Assembly: GCA_937902905.1 (NCBI GenBank)
Contig: CALELW010000112.1
Location: forward strand, 5,348-69,347
Source of the DNA: an uncultured Clostridium sp.
GTDB lineage: Bacteria; Bacillota; Clostridia; Lachnospirales; Lachnospiraceae
DNA length: 64,000 bases
Reading direction: 5' to 3'
Each line of letters starts with the position of its first letter. Position 1 is the first letter of the stretch. Under the pieces are notes generated by a model that did not search any database, had not been told where the DNA came from, and saw nothing but the letters and a program-made list of their open reading frames with translations. Shown here piece after piece: positions 16,312 through 23,637 of the stretch. The translations under genes were made by a program, and so were the position numbers.

Positions 16312-16899
16312 TCATTCCTCCCTTTCGTCAATGTATGTTGCTTCCATGTCTGCTAAATGTAACCATACCGCCAATTTCGACGCTCTATATGCCGCGTTTA
16401 TATCCCGGCTTCCACCTCTAACCGCATCATCGAATGCGCCCATATGCCACCGGATAGCAAGGATTTCTTCATCGGTCAGATTTATATGCCGCTGAATAAT
16501 AAACACCGACTTTTCGCCGTGTCCTGCTGGAAAAGCGTCTTTGTTATACACGTAAATTTCTTTCCCGTCCTCTGTTTTTTCTTTGTGATAGGCGTCCATT
16601 TTGCATATGTCGTGTAACAAAGCAACCGTGGCGATTGTTCCTACATCATAATCTCTTGGTGCTTCGCTTTCCATCATTCTTTCGAATACATTGATAGAGT
16701 GCTGCGCAAGTCCTCCAGCATAACTTCCGTGATACCTTCTACTTGCCGGAGCATCAAAGAAGCCACCGCTCTCCATATCCTCCAGAAGAAGTTCCGCTCC
16801 CGCACTTTTGAATATCGTTCCTTCTTGTATCACAAGAGCCGTATACAAATCAGTAAATTTCTGTTCTATTTTTGATTTCAAATCACCATTTTCTATCAT
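16312..16899 (-). CDS. HD-domain phosphohydrolase
   Basis: A 195-aa HD-superfamily protein. Metal-binding residues are visible as HGSYAGGLAQHS (first His), the ALLHDICKMD HD pair, and later His/Asp residues in IRWHMGAFDD. The family cleaves phosphoesters or trims nucleic acids, as in YhaM-like 3'-5' exonucleases. The start MIENGD follows GGAAGGGAAAGAA. It overlaps the preceding gene by 4 bases. The substrate in the phage cycle is unknown. Confidence 0.8.
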   Translation of the reverse strand: MIENGDLKSKIEQKFTDLYTALVIQEGTIFKSAGAELLLEDMESGGFFDAPASRRYHGSYAGGLAQHSINVFERMMESEAPRDYDVGTIATVALLHDICKMDAYHKEKTEDGKEIYVYNKDAFPAGHGEKSVFIIQRHINLTDEEILAIRWHMGAFDDAVRGGSRDINAAYRASKLAVWLHLADMEATYIDEREE

Positions 16900-17174
16900 T
16901 TCTTTCCCTTCCTTTCTCTCAACTGCGCCTGTGCAATCTCCGCATAGGTAAACGCCTCGCGTCTCCCATTCACGGCACACAGAGCATGATTTCTATACAG
17001 TTTCACAATCTGTGCCGGTACTCTGTGTTCAAAGCCTTTCACTCTCTCACCAATCGGTGCCGACTTATAAATATAAATCACATCTCCGGCTTTCAGCATT
17101 AACCGGGACGGCGTCAGCTGCTCCTTTGTGATATATACCTTTTCCGGTCGTTCTTCTCTATGATTTGTTTTCAT
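16896..17174 (-). CDS. Small basic phage protein of unknown function
   Basis: A 92-aa protein with a beta-rich centre (AGDVIYIYKSAPIGERVKGF) and a basic Lys/Arg tail. The start MKTNHRE follows GGAGGTGTTTTGG, within the end of the upstream gene (4-base overlap). It may be a nucleic-acid-binding SH3-like protein, but no family is recognised. Confidence 0.65.
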   Translation of the reverse strand: MKTNHREERPEKVYITKEQLTPSRLMLKAGDVIYIYKSAPIGERVKGFEHRVPAQIVKLYRNHALCAVNGRREAFTYAEIAQAQLRERKGKK

Positions 17175-18376
17175 CCAAAACACCTCCCGCACATTGGACA
17201 ACGATTGAATCTTACTTTTCCCGACACATCCCCCATCTCTACTTTTACATTTCCTTTGTCGTCCAATAATTTTAATATAGTCAGTGTAGTTGCACCATCA
17301 TCCGAAGTAATATAACCATCAGTTTCGCAAAAGCTACATAGTTGTTTTTCTTGCGCCGGCGCAACCGAATCCTTGTCCAATATCGAACTTTCGTTGTTTT
17401 CTACTGGTTCGACGTCTCCGATTTGCTCTTTTTCGGCGAATTTTGAGACATCTGTCTGTCCATCGCACTCAGTTCTTTCCTCTGATTGCTCCGAATCAAC
17501 GTTTTTTCGCTCTACGACCGGCTTTTTCGGTTTCGGTTTTGGCGGCTCTTTTTTCTGTGGCTTTGGTGGTTCTTCCTTCTGTTCCACCGGTAAAGGTGTA
17601 TCGAACACTTTTTCATACCATTCTTCTGCGGATAATCCGGATGGATTTCTAATCGCTGCCGCTGACTTAATGAATTCCTCGTATGAGTATGTTTTTTTCT
17701 GCATTCCCTTTGTGATTCGCAATTCCGTGTCCTTAAAGAAATACATATACGCGCCGGCTCTTGTAAAGCCAAATCCGGTTCCTGATACCGCCATTGCAAC
17801 CGCTTCGGTATCTACAGTTCCCGTGCTCATCATTCGTGTGATGTGCGGGTATAAGTTTTTGAACTTGTCAGCAAATTCTTTCTGTCCCAGTAAGGTTTTA
17901 ATCGAATCCGTGAGGAAGTTGTTGTCTGTTGATTCAAACGACACTGTGGCCACAAAGTTGGATTCTGCCTCCTGCTCTGCTGCCTGTTTTGTTTGCCTTT
18001 TCACTTCTCGGATGTCTTCGCGTTTCATCTCCGGAGAAAGTTCCTCTCTAATGTTGTCCGGAAGCGTCAGCATTTCTGACAGCTTCGCCTGACCGTAGCC
18101 GGTATATCTTTCCTGTAGTTCGATTGAGTAACCGTCTTTCGAAAACTCTCTATTGATATCCATAAAGCGTGAGGTCTGCGACTGGTTCCAGCCATATTCC
18201 GCTTCTGCGAATTTGAAGATACTGGAGTAGCCCGCTTCGCGGAAGAGTTCAGCATCATCCGCTTTTCTCAAGATGTAACCAAGTTCGACAACGCTCTTCA
18301 CTGCCTTACGCTGGCAATTGTCGATTTCCCTTTTGACATCTTCCATGTCATTTAATACTATCGTTATCTGTTCCAT
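17171..18376 (-). CDS. DUF3102/ParB-like DNA-binding protein with C-terminal zinc finger
   Basis: A 401-aa phage protein. The N-terminal 130 residues resemble DUF3102/ParB-like HTH regions: an ELGYILRKADDAELFREAGY helix and YGWNQSQTSRFMDINREF, then AKLSEMLTLPDNIREELSP. A middle domain is followed by a Pro/Lys-rich linker (PPKPQKKEPPKPKPKKP) and an acidic region. The tail has paired cysteines (CSFC and CPMCGRC) suggesting a zinc ribbon. One copy of the prophage palindrome TTGCGCCGGCGCAA lies in its own gene. Candidate sequence-specific binder; role unproven. Confidence 0.75.
   Translation of the reverse strand: MEQITIVLNDMEDVKREIDNCQRKAVKSVVELGYILRKADDAELFREAGYSSIFKFAEAEYGWNQSQTSRFMDINREFSKDGYSIELQERYTGYGQAKLSEMLTLPDNIREELSPEMKREDIREVKRQTKQAAEQEAESNFVATVSFESTDNNFLTDSIKTLLGQKEFADKFKNLYPHITRMMSTGTVDTEAVAMAVSGTGFGFTRAGAYMYFFKDTELRITKGMQKKTYSYEEFIKSAAAIRNPSGLSAEEWYEKVFDTPLPVEQKEEPPKPQKKEPPKPKPKKPVVERKNVDSEQSEERTECDGQTDVSKFAEKEQIGDVEPVENNESSILDKDSVAPAQEKQLCSFCETDGYITSDDGATTLTILKLLDDKGNVKVEMGDVSGKVRFNRCPMCGRCFG
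17351..17364. repeat. Palindrome TTGCGCCGGCGCAA, copy 1
   Basis: Perfect 14-bp palindrome within the DUF3102-like gene, read there as V-A-P-A-Q. Confidence 0.9.
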
Positions 18377-18446
18377 TATTGCCTCCTATCCATTTGATTA
18401 AGTCAGTGAGCAGTTCAATCACTGCTGTTTTTATGTCCTGTTTCAT
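18348..18446 (-). CDS. Predicted 32-aa phage peptide
   Basis: A short frame, MKQDIKTAVIELLTDLIKWI then a polar tail, preceded by AAAGGAGAAGAA-ATG, one of the strongest ribosome sites in the early operon. It overlaps the start of the DUF3102-like gene by 29 bases in another frame, so it may couple translation. An amphipathic helix is predicted. No family is known. Confidence 0.45.
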   Translation of the reverse strand: MKQDIKTAVIELLTDLIKWIGGNNGTDNDSIK

Positions 18447-18524
18447 TTCTTCTCCTTTATTCCCTCCCGGCTTTTAACCGGGAGGTTTTAACATGGCTCG
18501 CCGTGATATTCAAGCCAGAGGTGC

Positions 18525-18818
18525 CTAGATGTAATTTTTTCCGAAGATTCTCATAAAATCCTCGTGGGTGCCGTGCCGACTCTCAAAGGCTTTTTGTCCT
18601 GCTGCCTTTAGAGATAAATTCACTTGATGGTTTCTATGTACTGAGTTCGCACCGTTTCGGTGGCATCGTTCACCACACAGTCTTACTTTTAAGCCGTATT
18701 GTTCCGAATGTTTTCGATTCGGTCCACCAAACACATGGTGTGTTTCCAGTCCGCAAGGGTCTGCTGTGTGATTTCTGCCGCATAAGAAGCAAAAATCCCA
18801 GTCATGCCCCAACTGCAT
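18525..18818 (-). CDS. HNH-like/zinc-binding phage protein
   Basis: A 97-aa small protein. FCFLCGRNHTA and ETHHVFGGPNRKHSEQYG give a Cys pair and an HH motif, followed by LCGERCHRNG with a second Cys pair. This is the layout of small phage HNH-type proteins (DUF968/Orf-like). The start MQLGHDW follows GAGGTCAATC inside the end of the PcfJ-like gene; an in-frame ATG at 18869 has no good site. Confidence 0.7.
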   Translation of the reverse strand: MQLGHDWDFCFLCGRNHTADPCGLETHHVFGGPNRKHSEQYGLKVRLCGERCHRNGANSVHRNHQVNLSLKAAGQKAFESRHGTHEDFMRIFGKNYI

Positions 18819-20382
18819 GATTGACCTCAACGTGCCCCACCTCCCTTCTGAATTTTTCCAAGAAGGCATCCACGGCCGTTACTTCTTTTCCTTCCTTGTT
18901 GTATTTCCCGTGACGCTGGATGATTTCATACTGTGGCGTAATCTCCACGGTATAAAACGGTTTTTCCGGTTGTTCTTTTTTTCGCAGAAACAAGATATAA
19001 CTCTCGCCTCTTATCATCTTTCCCGCGTATCCGGCACTTCCAACGCATATATGCTGTGTCTGTCCTTCTTTTACCAGCTCCGAGTTCGTCTTTGCTGGCC
19101 GCAATACAAAATCGTCGTTCTCGTACGAAAATTTCTTTTTTATCTTCTTGTACACTTTTTGTATTGACGCATCTTTTTCTCGGGCTTCTTTTCGTTTTCT
19201 TTTTCTTTCTCTCTCATTTATCACATTCATTACCGCATCGTGCGCCGTTTTAACATCTCGCGGATACAACACAAATTCATCTGTCATGTCGCTCCCGATT
19301 TCTCTCGCCATTTTTAGATAATCCGCATAGTCATATTTGTCCTGTGAATTTAAATTATCCAAAAATGCGTACGTTTTTTTGAGTGGCATTCCCATTTCAA
19401 AAAAGTAAAATCTTATACCAGTGGTAGTCATCTTTCGGGCTATAGTTTGTATCAGCTCAGTATCTTTTGTGCATTTCATAATCATCTGGCATTTCAAGAT
19501 ATACGTCTGTGTATCTTCTGCTCGGAACATTGCTTCTTTTGCTTCTTTTAAGCATTCTTTTGGTATACCGAGTATTTTCTGTGGCTTCTTTTCTTTTGCG
19601 GCAAGTTTTATCTTGCAATTGTATATAATGTCACCCACAAGACAATCCCATCCGGTTTTATACAGTGTTTCCAAACACGGCCAGCGATGCATTGCTTCGT
19701 ACACATCCAAAAAACCGCTTATTTGAACGTAGTATCTTTTTCTATTGTTTACGACACGAATCAGGTCTTTTCCTTTGTCTGCGAGCCATTTCAGGCTGCT
19801 GTCCTCGATAACACCTTTTATGTTTCTTCGATACACTTCCGGCTCGCCGATTCGCTCATATCTGTGATTCTTGTTGCAATGCATTGGATTGTTTGGAGCG
19901 CGTGTCGACCAGTTGCTCTTGTTTTCCTGCCAGCCGAACATAAAGCCGTTACTTGTCCAGCGGTATTGTTCCTCGTACCAGTATTGGCGGCGTCCTTTCT
20001 CAACGGCGCCTCGAAGTGTTTCACAGTTTTCCTTCCGTTCAATTCCTTCTCCTGAAAAATGATACACTCGCTCGATAAACCGTACCATCATGCCGTTTTT
20101 TATCTTTTGAATGTAAACAAATTTTCTCGATATTTCCTGCAGCATCATCTTTTTTGTTTTTGCCACCGCTCGCTTCTTACAAGCCGGGCACGTGTATGTA
20201 TTACCGATTCGCAGTTTTTTATAACTTGATACCGCTCCGCAGCCGGTACACTTTCCAACCGTTTTTCCTGCTTCGTAAATAATGAAGCGCGGCATCCGTC
20301 TATCCATCCAGTCGATAAAGGCTTCAGGGAGAGGTACGGCTTGGCTATTGATCCGCTCAATTCTATCCTTTTTCCCTGTCAT
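18802..20382 (-). CDS. PcfJ-like protein
   Basis: A 526-aa protein of the PcfJ-like family, first named from conjugative plasmid pCF10 and common in Firmicute phages; its biochemical role is unknown. Near the N-terminus a zinc ribbon is formed by CTGC (about 44-47) and CPAC. The diagnostic C-terminal region reads LVKEGQTQHICVGS, then the ESYILFLRK strand and IIQRHGKYNK. It lies 2 bases after the PcfK-like gene, the usual partner. Confidence 0.85.
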   Translation of the reverse strand: MTGKKDRIERINSQAVPLPEAFIDWMDRRMPRFIIYEAGKTVGKCTGCGAVSSYKKLRIGNTYTCPACKKRAVAKTKKMMLQEISRKFVYIQKIKNGMMVRFIERVYHFSGEGIERKENCETLRGAVEKGRRQYWYEEQYRWTSNGFMFGWQENKSNWSTRAPNNPMHCNKNHRYERIGEPEVYRRNIKGVIEDSSLKWLADKGKDLIRVVNNRKRYYVQISGFLDVYEAMHRWPCLETLYKTGWDCLVGDIIYNCKIKLAAKEKKPQKILGIPKECLKEAKEAMFRAEDTQTYILKCQMIMKCTKDTELIQTIARKMTTTGIRFYFFEMGMPLKKTYAFLDNLNSQDKYDYADYLKMAREIGSDMTDEFVLYPRDVKTAHDAVMNVINERERKRKRKEAREKDASIQKVYKKIKKKFSYENDDFVLRPAKTNSELVKEGQTQHICVGSAGYAGKMIRGESYILFLRKKEQPEKPFYTVEITPQYEIIQRHGKYNKEGKEVTAVDAFLEKFRREVGHVEVNHAVGA

Positions 20383-20384
20383 GA

Positions 20385-20858
20385 TTAAGCCTCCTGATAA
20401 TACTTCTTGATAATCTGATACCCCTGCATCGGTCCGCAGTAGTTACACGTTCCGCCGCCTCCCGGTATCATAACTTTGTGTTTTTTTGACTCCTCTGCCA
20501 CCAACATGGCCGCTTTTTTAATTCGCTTTCCTTTCTTTCTGACCGCCCTCGCGAACACCTCGTCATCACAATTTCCCATCAAATAGCCGACTACATCAGC
20601 CGCCAAAAAATTCCAGTTAGATGCCTCTTTCTGCTCGACTTTTAACTTTCCGATGGCGGCGGAGATTGGGTCGCATAACCACACTTCCCCGGATGTGATG
20701 TCATCAGGTGTCTGTGTAAGATAAATCTCTAACATATCCTCCAGTCCGTTTTCTTTTGCGAGAGTGTGAAGGCTTTTGGTGTCGCCCTCTTCGTACAAGC
20801 CTTGTGCTGCCATGTTAATCTCTTCGCATGAGTCAAATTCTCCAAATTTTTCAAACAT
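20385..20858 (-). CDS. PcfK-like protein, distant relative of anti-CRISPR AcrIIA9
   Basis: A 157-aa protein. The N-terminal half (FGEFDSCEEINMAAQGLYEE) is an extra helical domain. The C-terminal half has the PcfK pattern: a GKRIKKAAMLVAEESKK helix, a Gly/Cys segment (GGGGTCNYCGP) and QGYQIIKKYY. AcrIIA9 is a PcfK-domain Cas9 inhibitor, so an anti-CRISPR role is possible but not shown. The start MFEKFG follows AAGGAGTGATAACT. It is paired with the PcfJ-like gene. Confidence 0.65.
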   Translation of the reverse strand: MFEKFGEFDSCEEINMAAQGLYEEGDTKSLHTLAKENGLEDMLEIYLTQTPDDITSGEVWLCDPISAAIGKLKVEQKEASNWNFLAADVVGYLMGNCDDEVFARAVRKKGKRIKKAAMLVAEESKKHKVMIPGGGGTCNYCGPMQGYQIIKKYYQEA

Positions 20859-20863
20859 AGTTA

Positions 20864-21283
20864 TCACTCCTTGTCTGTTTTTGTTCGATAGCCGCCTTTT
20901 GAAATCTGCCTCAAAAGGTACTTTCTGTATTTATGTTCCTTGTTAAAAATCACGGTGACCTTTTCCATTCGTGACGTCATAGTAAAATACTCTCGCCACA
21001 TCTTTTCATGTTTCTTTCCGTCCGCTGTTCCGGAGTTTGCCACATTGACGGCGTAGGGCGAATCACATTGAATCACTAATTGACTTGGTTCATTCATGTA
21101 GTGCACCGCTTCCACCAGTGCTCGCACCGCCAATTTTTGAAAGGACAGCTCTTTCCACGCCGACACGTGGATTTTGCGATACGCTTTTCCACTAATTACC
21201 GCCTCCAGTAATATGGCATATGTGCCGGTGCCGCATGGGATTTTTCCGTGAAATTTTGTTGTTATGTAGATATTTACTTTCAC
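20864..21283 (-). CDS. RNase H-like fold phage protein, probably degenerate
   Basis: A 139-aa protein resembling RNase HI: an N-terminal strand VNIYITTKFHG, a glycine turn GTGTYAILLE, a helix LAVRALVEAVHYM and VIQCDSPYAVNVA matching the TDSKYV strand. The third catalytic Asp is kept (CDSPY), but the first Asp is replaced (TTKFHG) and the helix Glu is not obvious. It starts at GTG after AAGGAGGGGGAGCCC. It may bind rather than cut RNA:DNA hybrids. It overlaps the HUH gene by 4 bases. Confidence 0.6.
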   Translation of the reverse strand: MKVNIYITTKFHGKIPCGTGTYAILLEAVISGKAYRKIHVSAWKELSFQKLAVRALVEAVHYMNEPSQLVIQCDSPYAVNVANSGTADGKKHEKMWREYFTMTSRMEKVTVIFNKEHKYRKYLLRQISKGGYRTKTDKE

Positions 21284-22017
21284 GGGCTCCCCCTCCTTCC
21301 GTCGTTTTCCACTAGGATATACCGCATGAATCCCCATCCCGTCAGTTCCGAGATACCGGCGTACACGGTACCTTTATCAATCCAGTACCCGCTTTTTTCT
21401 CGTGGCTCCTGACGGAAGCAGTTTCGGTTTGTAATGATTCGCTTCCTTGTCTCCGGACGGCGTAGGTTTGCGCTGTGTGTCCATGCGCGACCTTTTCCAC
21501 CGTTCCGCTTGAATTGCAGCTTATATTTTGCGAAGTATTCCGCAAGCCGTGAGTATTGTCCGGTATCATCTAATGGACGAATATCAATCCTGCCTTTTTT
21601 CCACTGCAAGCGAATCCAGTCTGTGGGAACTTGATTCATCACCATGTGATGATGAAGAGCTCCTCGCTTTCCGATTTCCGTCACGAGGATATACTTAAAT
21701 ACTTCGTTTTCTTTCTTCATGCGCCGGCGCAACTGGCGAAGGAATCGTTCTCTATCTGTTTTCGCTCCGTTCAAATCTTCCGGACGTTCATCCGGCGCAT
21801 AAGTAAGTGTCACGTGGTAATCTCCCGGTTGAAAATTCTCATTCATCAGGATGGTTAATTCTGTGATTGTTTTCCGCAGGTTGACTTTTTCCTGCGCCGA
21901 GCTTGTTTTTTTCTCTTTTTTCTCTCTTTTCTCTCCCGGCGGGTGAATATGTGATGAATAGCAACGTTCAATCAACACTGTCCGCCCTGCCTTTGTTGTC
22001 TTTTCAATATACGGCAT
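21280..22017 (-). CDS. HUH-family replication initiator-like protein
   Basis: A 245-aa protein with the three motifs of HUH rolling-circle nucleases: HVTLTYAPDE (motif 1), GALHHHMVMN with the metal-binding His pair (motif 2) and YSRLAEYFAKYK with candidate nucleophile Tyr and Lys (motif 3). It resembles Rep proteins of small ssDNA phages and plasmids. The start MPYIEK follows GGAGGTGCGGTTA. It is the only recognisable replication protein in the prophage. A small antisense unit lies in its leader. Confidence 0.75.
   Translation of the reverse strand: MPYIEKTTKAGRTVLIERCYSSHIHPPGEKREKKEKKTSSAQEKVNLRKTITELTILMNENFQPGDYHVTLTYAPDERPEDLNGAKTDRERFLRQLRRRMKKENEVFKYILVTEIGKRGALHHHMVMNQVPTDWIRLQWKKGRIDIRPLDDTGQYSRLAEYFAKYKLQFKRNGGKGRAWTHSANLRRPETRKRIITNRNCFRQEPREKSGYWIDKGTVYAGISELTGWGFMRYILVENDGRRGSP
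21720..21732. repeat. Palindrome TGCGCCGGCGCAA, copy 2
   Basis: 13 of 14 bases match TTGCGCCGGCGCAA. It lies in the HUH gene, where it is read as L-R-R-R-M. Confidence 0.85.
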
Positions 22018-22064
22018 TAACCGCACCTCCGTGGTTCTGAAAATAATACCTTGAGCAAGTGTGA

Positions 22065-22088
22065 AAAACGGCTCAAAATGTCCGTTTT
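22065..22088 (-). terminator. Attenuator-like hairpin in the rep leader
   Basis: On the minus strand AAAACGG pairs with CCGTTTT and is followed by one more T before CAC. It lies between the antisense unit and the HUH start codon. It could cause early termination of the rep transcript. Confidence 0.4.
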
Positions 22089-22091
22089 CTC

Positions 22092-22120
22092 TTGCTTTTT
22101 TGGTGCGAAAATGGTATACT
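22092..22120 (+). promoter_or_regulatory. Rightward promoter inside the leftward early operon
   Basis: TTGCTT, 17 bases, TATACT with an extended -10 TGG. Transcription would start near 22127 and run antisense to the early operon. Confidence 0.6.
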
Positions 22121-22147
22121 AATTATGTTAGATTTTTGTATACCATT
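22112..22147. promoter_or_regulatory. Inverted repeat overlapping the antisense promoter
   Basis: TGGTATAC and GTATACCA arms (9 bp each with the flanking base, 18 bases apart) overlap the -10 box and extend into the transcript. A candidate operator, or a hairpin in the opposite rep leader mRNA. Confidence 0.5.
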
Positions 22148-22190
22148 TTCTTGAAAGTGGCTGGCTTAATTGCCGGCCGCTTTCTTTTTG
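22127..22190 (+). ncRNA. Predicted 60-65 nt antisense RNA upstream of the HUH rep gene
   Basis: A promoter (22092-22120) is followed after about 25 bases by a 13-bp hairpin, GAAAGTGGCTGGC with GCCGGCCGCTTTC, and TTTTT (22185-22189). No frame of use fits between. The RNA is fully complementary to the leader of the HUH rep transcript, as are the copy-control antisense RNAs of rolling-circle plasmids. Predicted only from signals. Confidence 0.5.
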
Positions 22191-22339
22191 TCGTTTGCCA
22201 GCCGGCAGTCGACTTTCTGGCCGCAGCGGCTACACCGCTCTTGTGGTGTCACCGACCAGTATGTATGCCCGTTCGGGCACGTGCATATGAAGAACGGAAA
22301 CGTAATCGGTGTTCCGTCCGAATAATCATTTTGTTTCAT
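22166..22339 (-). CDS. Small zinc-ribbon phage protein
   Basis: A 57-aa protein. Cysteines form CTC, then a PNGHTYW segment, then CSRCGQ and a final DC, giving a compact zinc ribbon followed by a Lys/Ala tail. It starts at ATG (MKQNDY) after GAGGGACTTCA and overlaps the upstream gene by 14 bases. Its last codons lie opposite the antisense RNA terminator hairpin. The Cys pattern makes it a real gene despite its size. Confidence 0.7.
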   Translation of the reverse strand: MKQNDYSDGTPITFPFFICTCPNGHTYWSVTPQERCSRCGQKVDCRLANDKKKAAGN

Positions 22340-22553
22340 TGAAGTCCCTCATTATCCGCAAGTGCTCCGCCATCTCCTTCAACTTTTTACGATTTTTTGT
22401 AAAAACTTTGTTCTGGTAGACTTGTACACCTTTATTTTCTACTGTCACACAGATACAGTCCGTGTTGCCGTGATAACACACGAACGCGGTTATATTTTTC
22501 TTTCTGTTCAAACAAATTGCATTCCAAAAAATTTTCCCAAGAATCACTTTCAT
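22326..22553 (-). CDS. Small phage early protein of unknown function
   Basis: A 75-aa protein. The start MKVILGK follows GGAGGTAAAAGAT. A beta-rich N-terminal part (ITAFVCYHGN, CICVTVENKG) is followed by a basic helix with the segment NRKKLKEMAEHLRIM. It sits between a two-helix membrane peptide and the zinc-ribbon gene. No family recognised. Confidence 0.65.
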   Translation of the reverse strand: MKVILGKIFWNAICLNRKKNITAFVCYHGNTDCICVTVENKGVQVYQNKVFTKNRKKLKEMAEHLRIMRDFNETK

Positions 22554-22558
22554 ATCTT

Positions 22559-22735
22559 TTACCTCCATATCTTTCTGTTGGCTGCAACAAATAACGCAAG
22601 CCATATTGTCGACGTTACAAATACGATAATCTCCTGCATCCGAAGACTATGGACCTCACGCGCCGTGATAATCCACGCCATCATTGCGGCCACTGTTATC
22701 GCCTGAATGAATTTCTCTTTTCTTTTTCGTTTCAC
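22559..22735 (-). CDS. Small phage membrane protein
   Basis: A 58-aa protein starting at GTG after GGAGGGCGACATA. It has a strongly basic N-terminus (KRKRKEK) and two hydrophobic segments (ITVAAMMAWII and IVFVTSTIWLALFVAA). It ends 5 bases before the next gene, within that gene's ribosome site, as in tightly packed phage operons. Function unknown. Confidence 0.6.
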   Translation of the reverse strand: MKRKRKEKFIQAITVAAMMAWIITAREVHSLRMQEIIVFVTSTIWLALFVAANRKIWR

Positions 22736-22762
22736 TATGTCGCCCTCCTTTCTTTTTTGTAA

Positions 22763-22835
22763 TGGAACGTCGGGGAATCGAACCCCGGACTTTCCGCTTA
22801 TGAGGCGGCTGTTCTCACCACTGAACTAACGTTCC
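22763..22835 (-). tRNA. Phage-encoded tRNA with CAT anticodon (Met or Ile2)
   Basis: A cloverleaf is seen on the minus strand: acceptor GGAACGT/ACGTTCC, D-stem GTTC/GAAC, loop CTCATAA, T-stem CGGGG/CCCCG. The anticodon stem has one G-A mismatch at its base. It lacks initiator features (it has a G1-C72 pair), so it is elongator Met, or Ile if its C34 is modified to lysidine. It lies between the ArpU-like gene and the small early genes. Confidence 0.88.
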
Positions 22836-22850
22836 TTTTCGGCTAGTGCC

Positions 22851-23189
22851 CTATTTTCTTTCCTTGTCGAGAAGCCAGTAAAACTTCCGGCGGTATTTAT
22901 AGTACGTGTTTCTGTCGCATGGGATACCGAACACACTTCTCAACGTCGTATACGTCATGTCTTTCCATATGACACCGGCGCGGATATACTCCGCCAGCCC
23001 CTCCTCTGCCATCAGACAAAGGATGTCGATTTCGTCCATCTTTCTCCGGAGGTTTTCCAGTTCCTCCGGAGATTTTTTCCCGGCCAAGTACGCCTTTTCC
23101 CATTCCGGGTATTGTAGTACGTAGTAATACAGTTCCCGAAAACGGAATTCACTGATTCCGTATTGTTTTGGAAGTTTTTTTCGTGGCAC
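22851..23189 (-). CDS. ArpU/RinA-like phage regulator
   Basis: A 112-aa protein with the C-terminal pattern of phage late-gene regulators: MTYTTLRSVFGIPCDRNTYY then KYRRKFYWLLDK. The N-terminus (LPKQYGISEFRFRELYYYVL) also looks like a small helical DNA-binding unit. The GTG start follows GGAAGGGGTAGC, coupled to the stop of the half-HsdS gene. It may activate late transcription; no late promoter could be defined. Confidence 0.6.
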   Translation of the reverse strand: MPRKKLPKQYGISEFRFRELYYYVLQYPEWEKAYLAGKKSPEELENLRRKMDEIDILCLMAEEGLAEYIRAGVIWKDMTYTTLRSVFGIPCDRNTYYKYRRKFYWLLDKERK

Positions 23190-23190
23190 G

Positions 23191-23637
23191 CTACCCCTTC
23201 CTTTCTTCGCTAACAAACATTTTTTCAAGCATCCCCTCTTTGAATCCTTTTAATGTTTCAATCTCTTTTTGTTCTGCTCTTTCTGCTTTTTCTATAGTCA
23301 TCAATACCTCAATGATTTGTTTCTGTTGTTCCATCGTTGGCACGTTTATCTTTAAGAACTTAACCGCCTCGTATTTCAAATTAATTCCTGACTTGTATTT
23401 TGCTAAAAACTCCGGCATTGCGTTTTGAAGTGCAAAGTACAAATATCTCGGAAGCACATTACTCCACGGTGAAAATGCTACATATCCCGTTTTTCCTGCC
23501 TCTTCAACCTCTGCATATAAAACAGTTCCGTCATTTGCCGACAGTCTTATCAAACTCGTTCCCGGCGGAATCTTTTGACCGTCAGCAACTCTATACACTT
23601 CCGCAATCTCTCCTATTTTTTTGCAATTAATTAGCAC
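23191..23637 (-). CDS. Half-size type I specificity subunit (single TRD)
   Basis: A 148-aa HsdS-like protein with one target-recognition domain (VYRVADGQKIPPGTSLIRLS to YLYFALQNAMPEFLAKYKSG) and one conserved coiled-coil end (INVPTMEQQKQIIEVLM then a Glu/Lys-rich helix). Full HsdS proteins have two such halves, so this would act as a dimer and give a symmetric target. The GTG start overlaps the methylase gene by 7 bases. No HsdR is present. Confidence 0.8.
   Translation of the reverse strand: MLINCKKIGEIAEVYRVADGQKIPPGTSLIRLSANDGTVLYAEVEEAGKTGYVAFSPWSNVLPRYLYFALQNAMPEFLAKYKSGINLKYEAVKFLKINVPTMEQQKQIIEVLMTIEKAERAEQKEIETLKGFKEGMLEKMFVSEERKG

Noticed and set aside
17373..18092. 239-codon rightward frame opposite the DUF3102-like gene
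   Set aside because: Antisense shadow of a clearly coding sequence; no ribosome site or recognisable fold.
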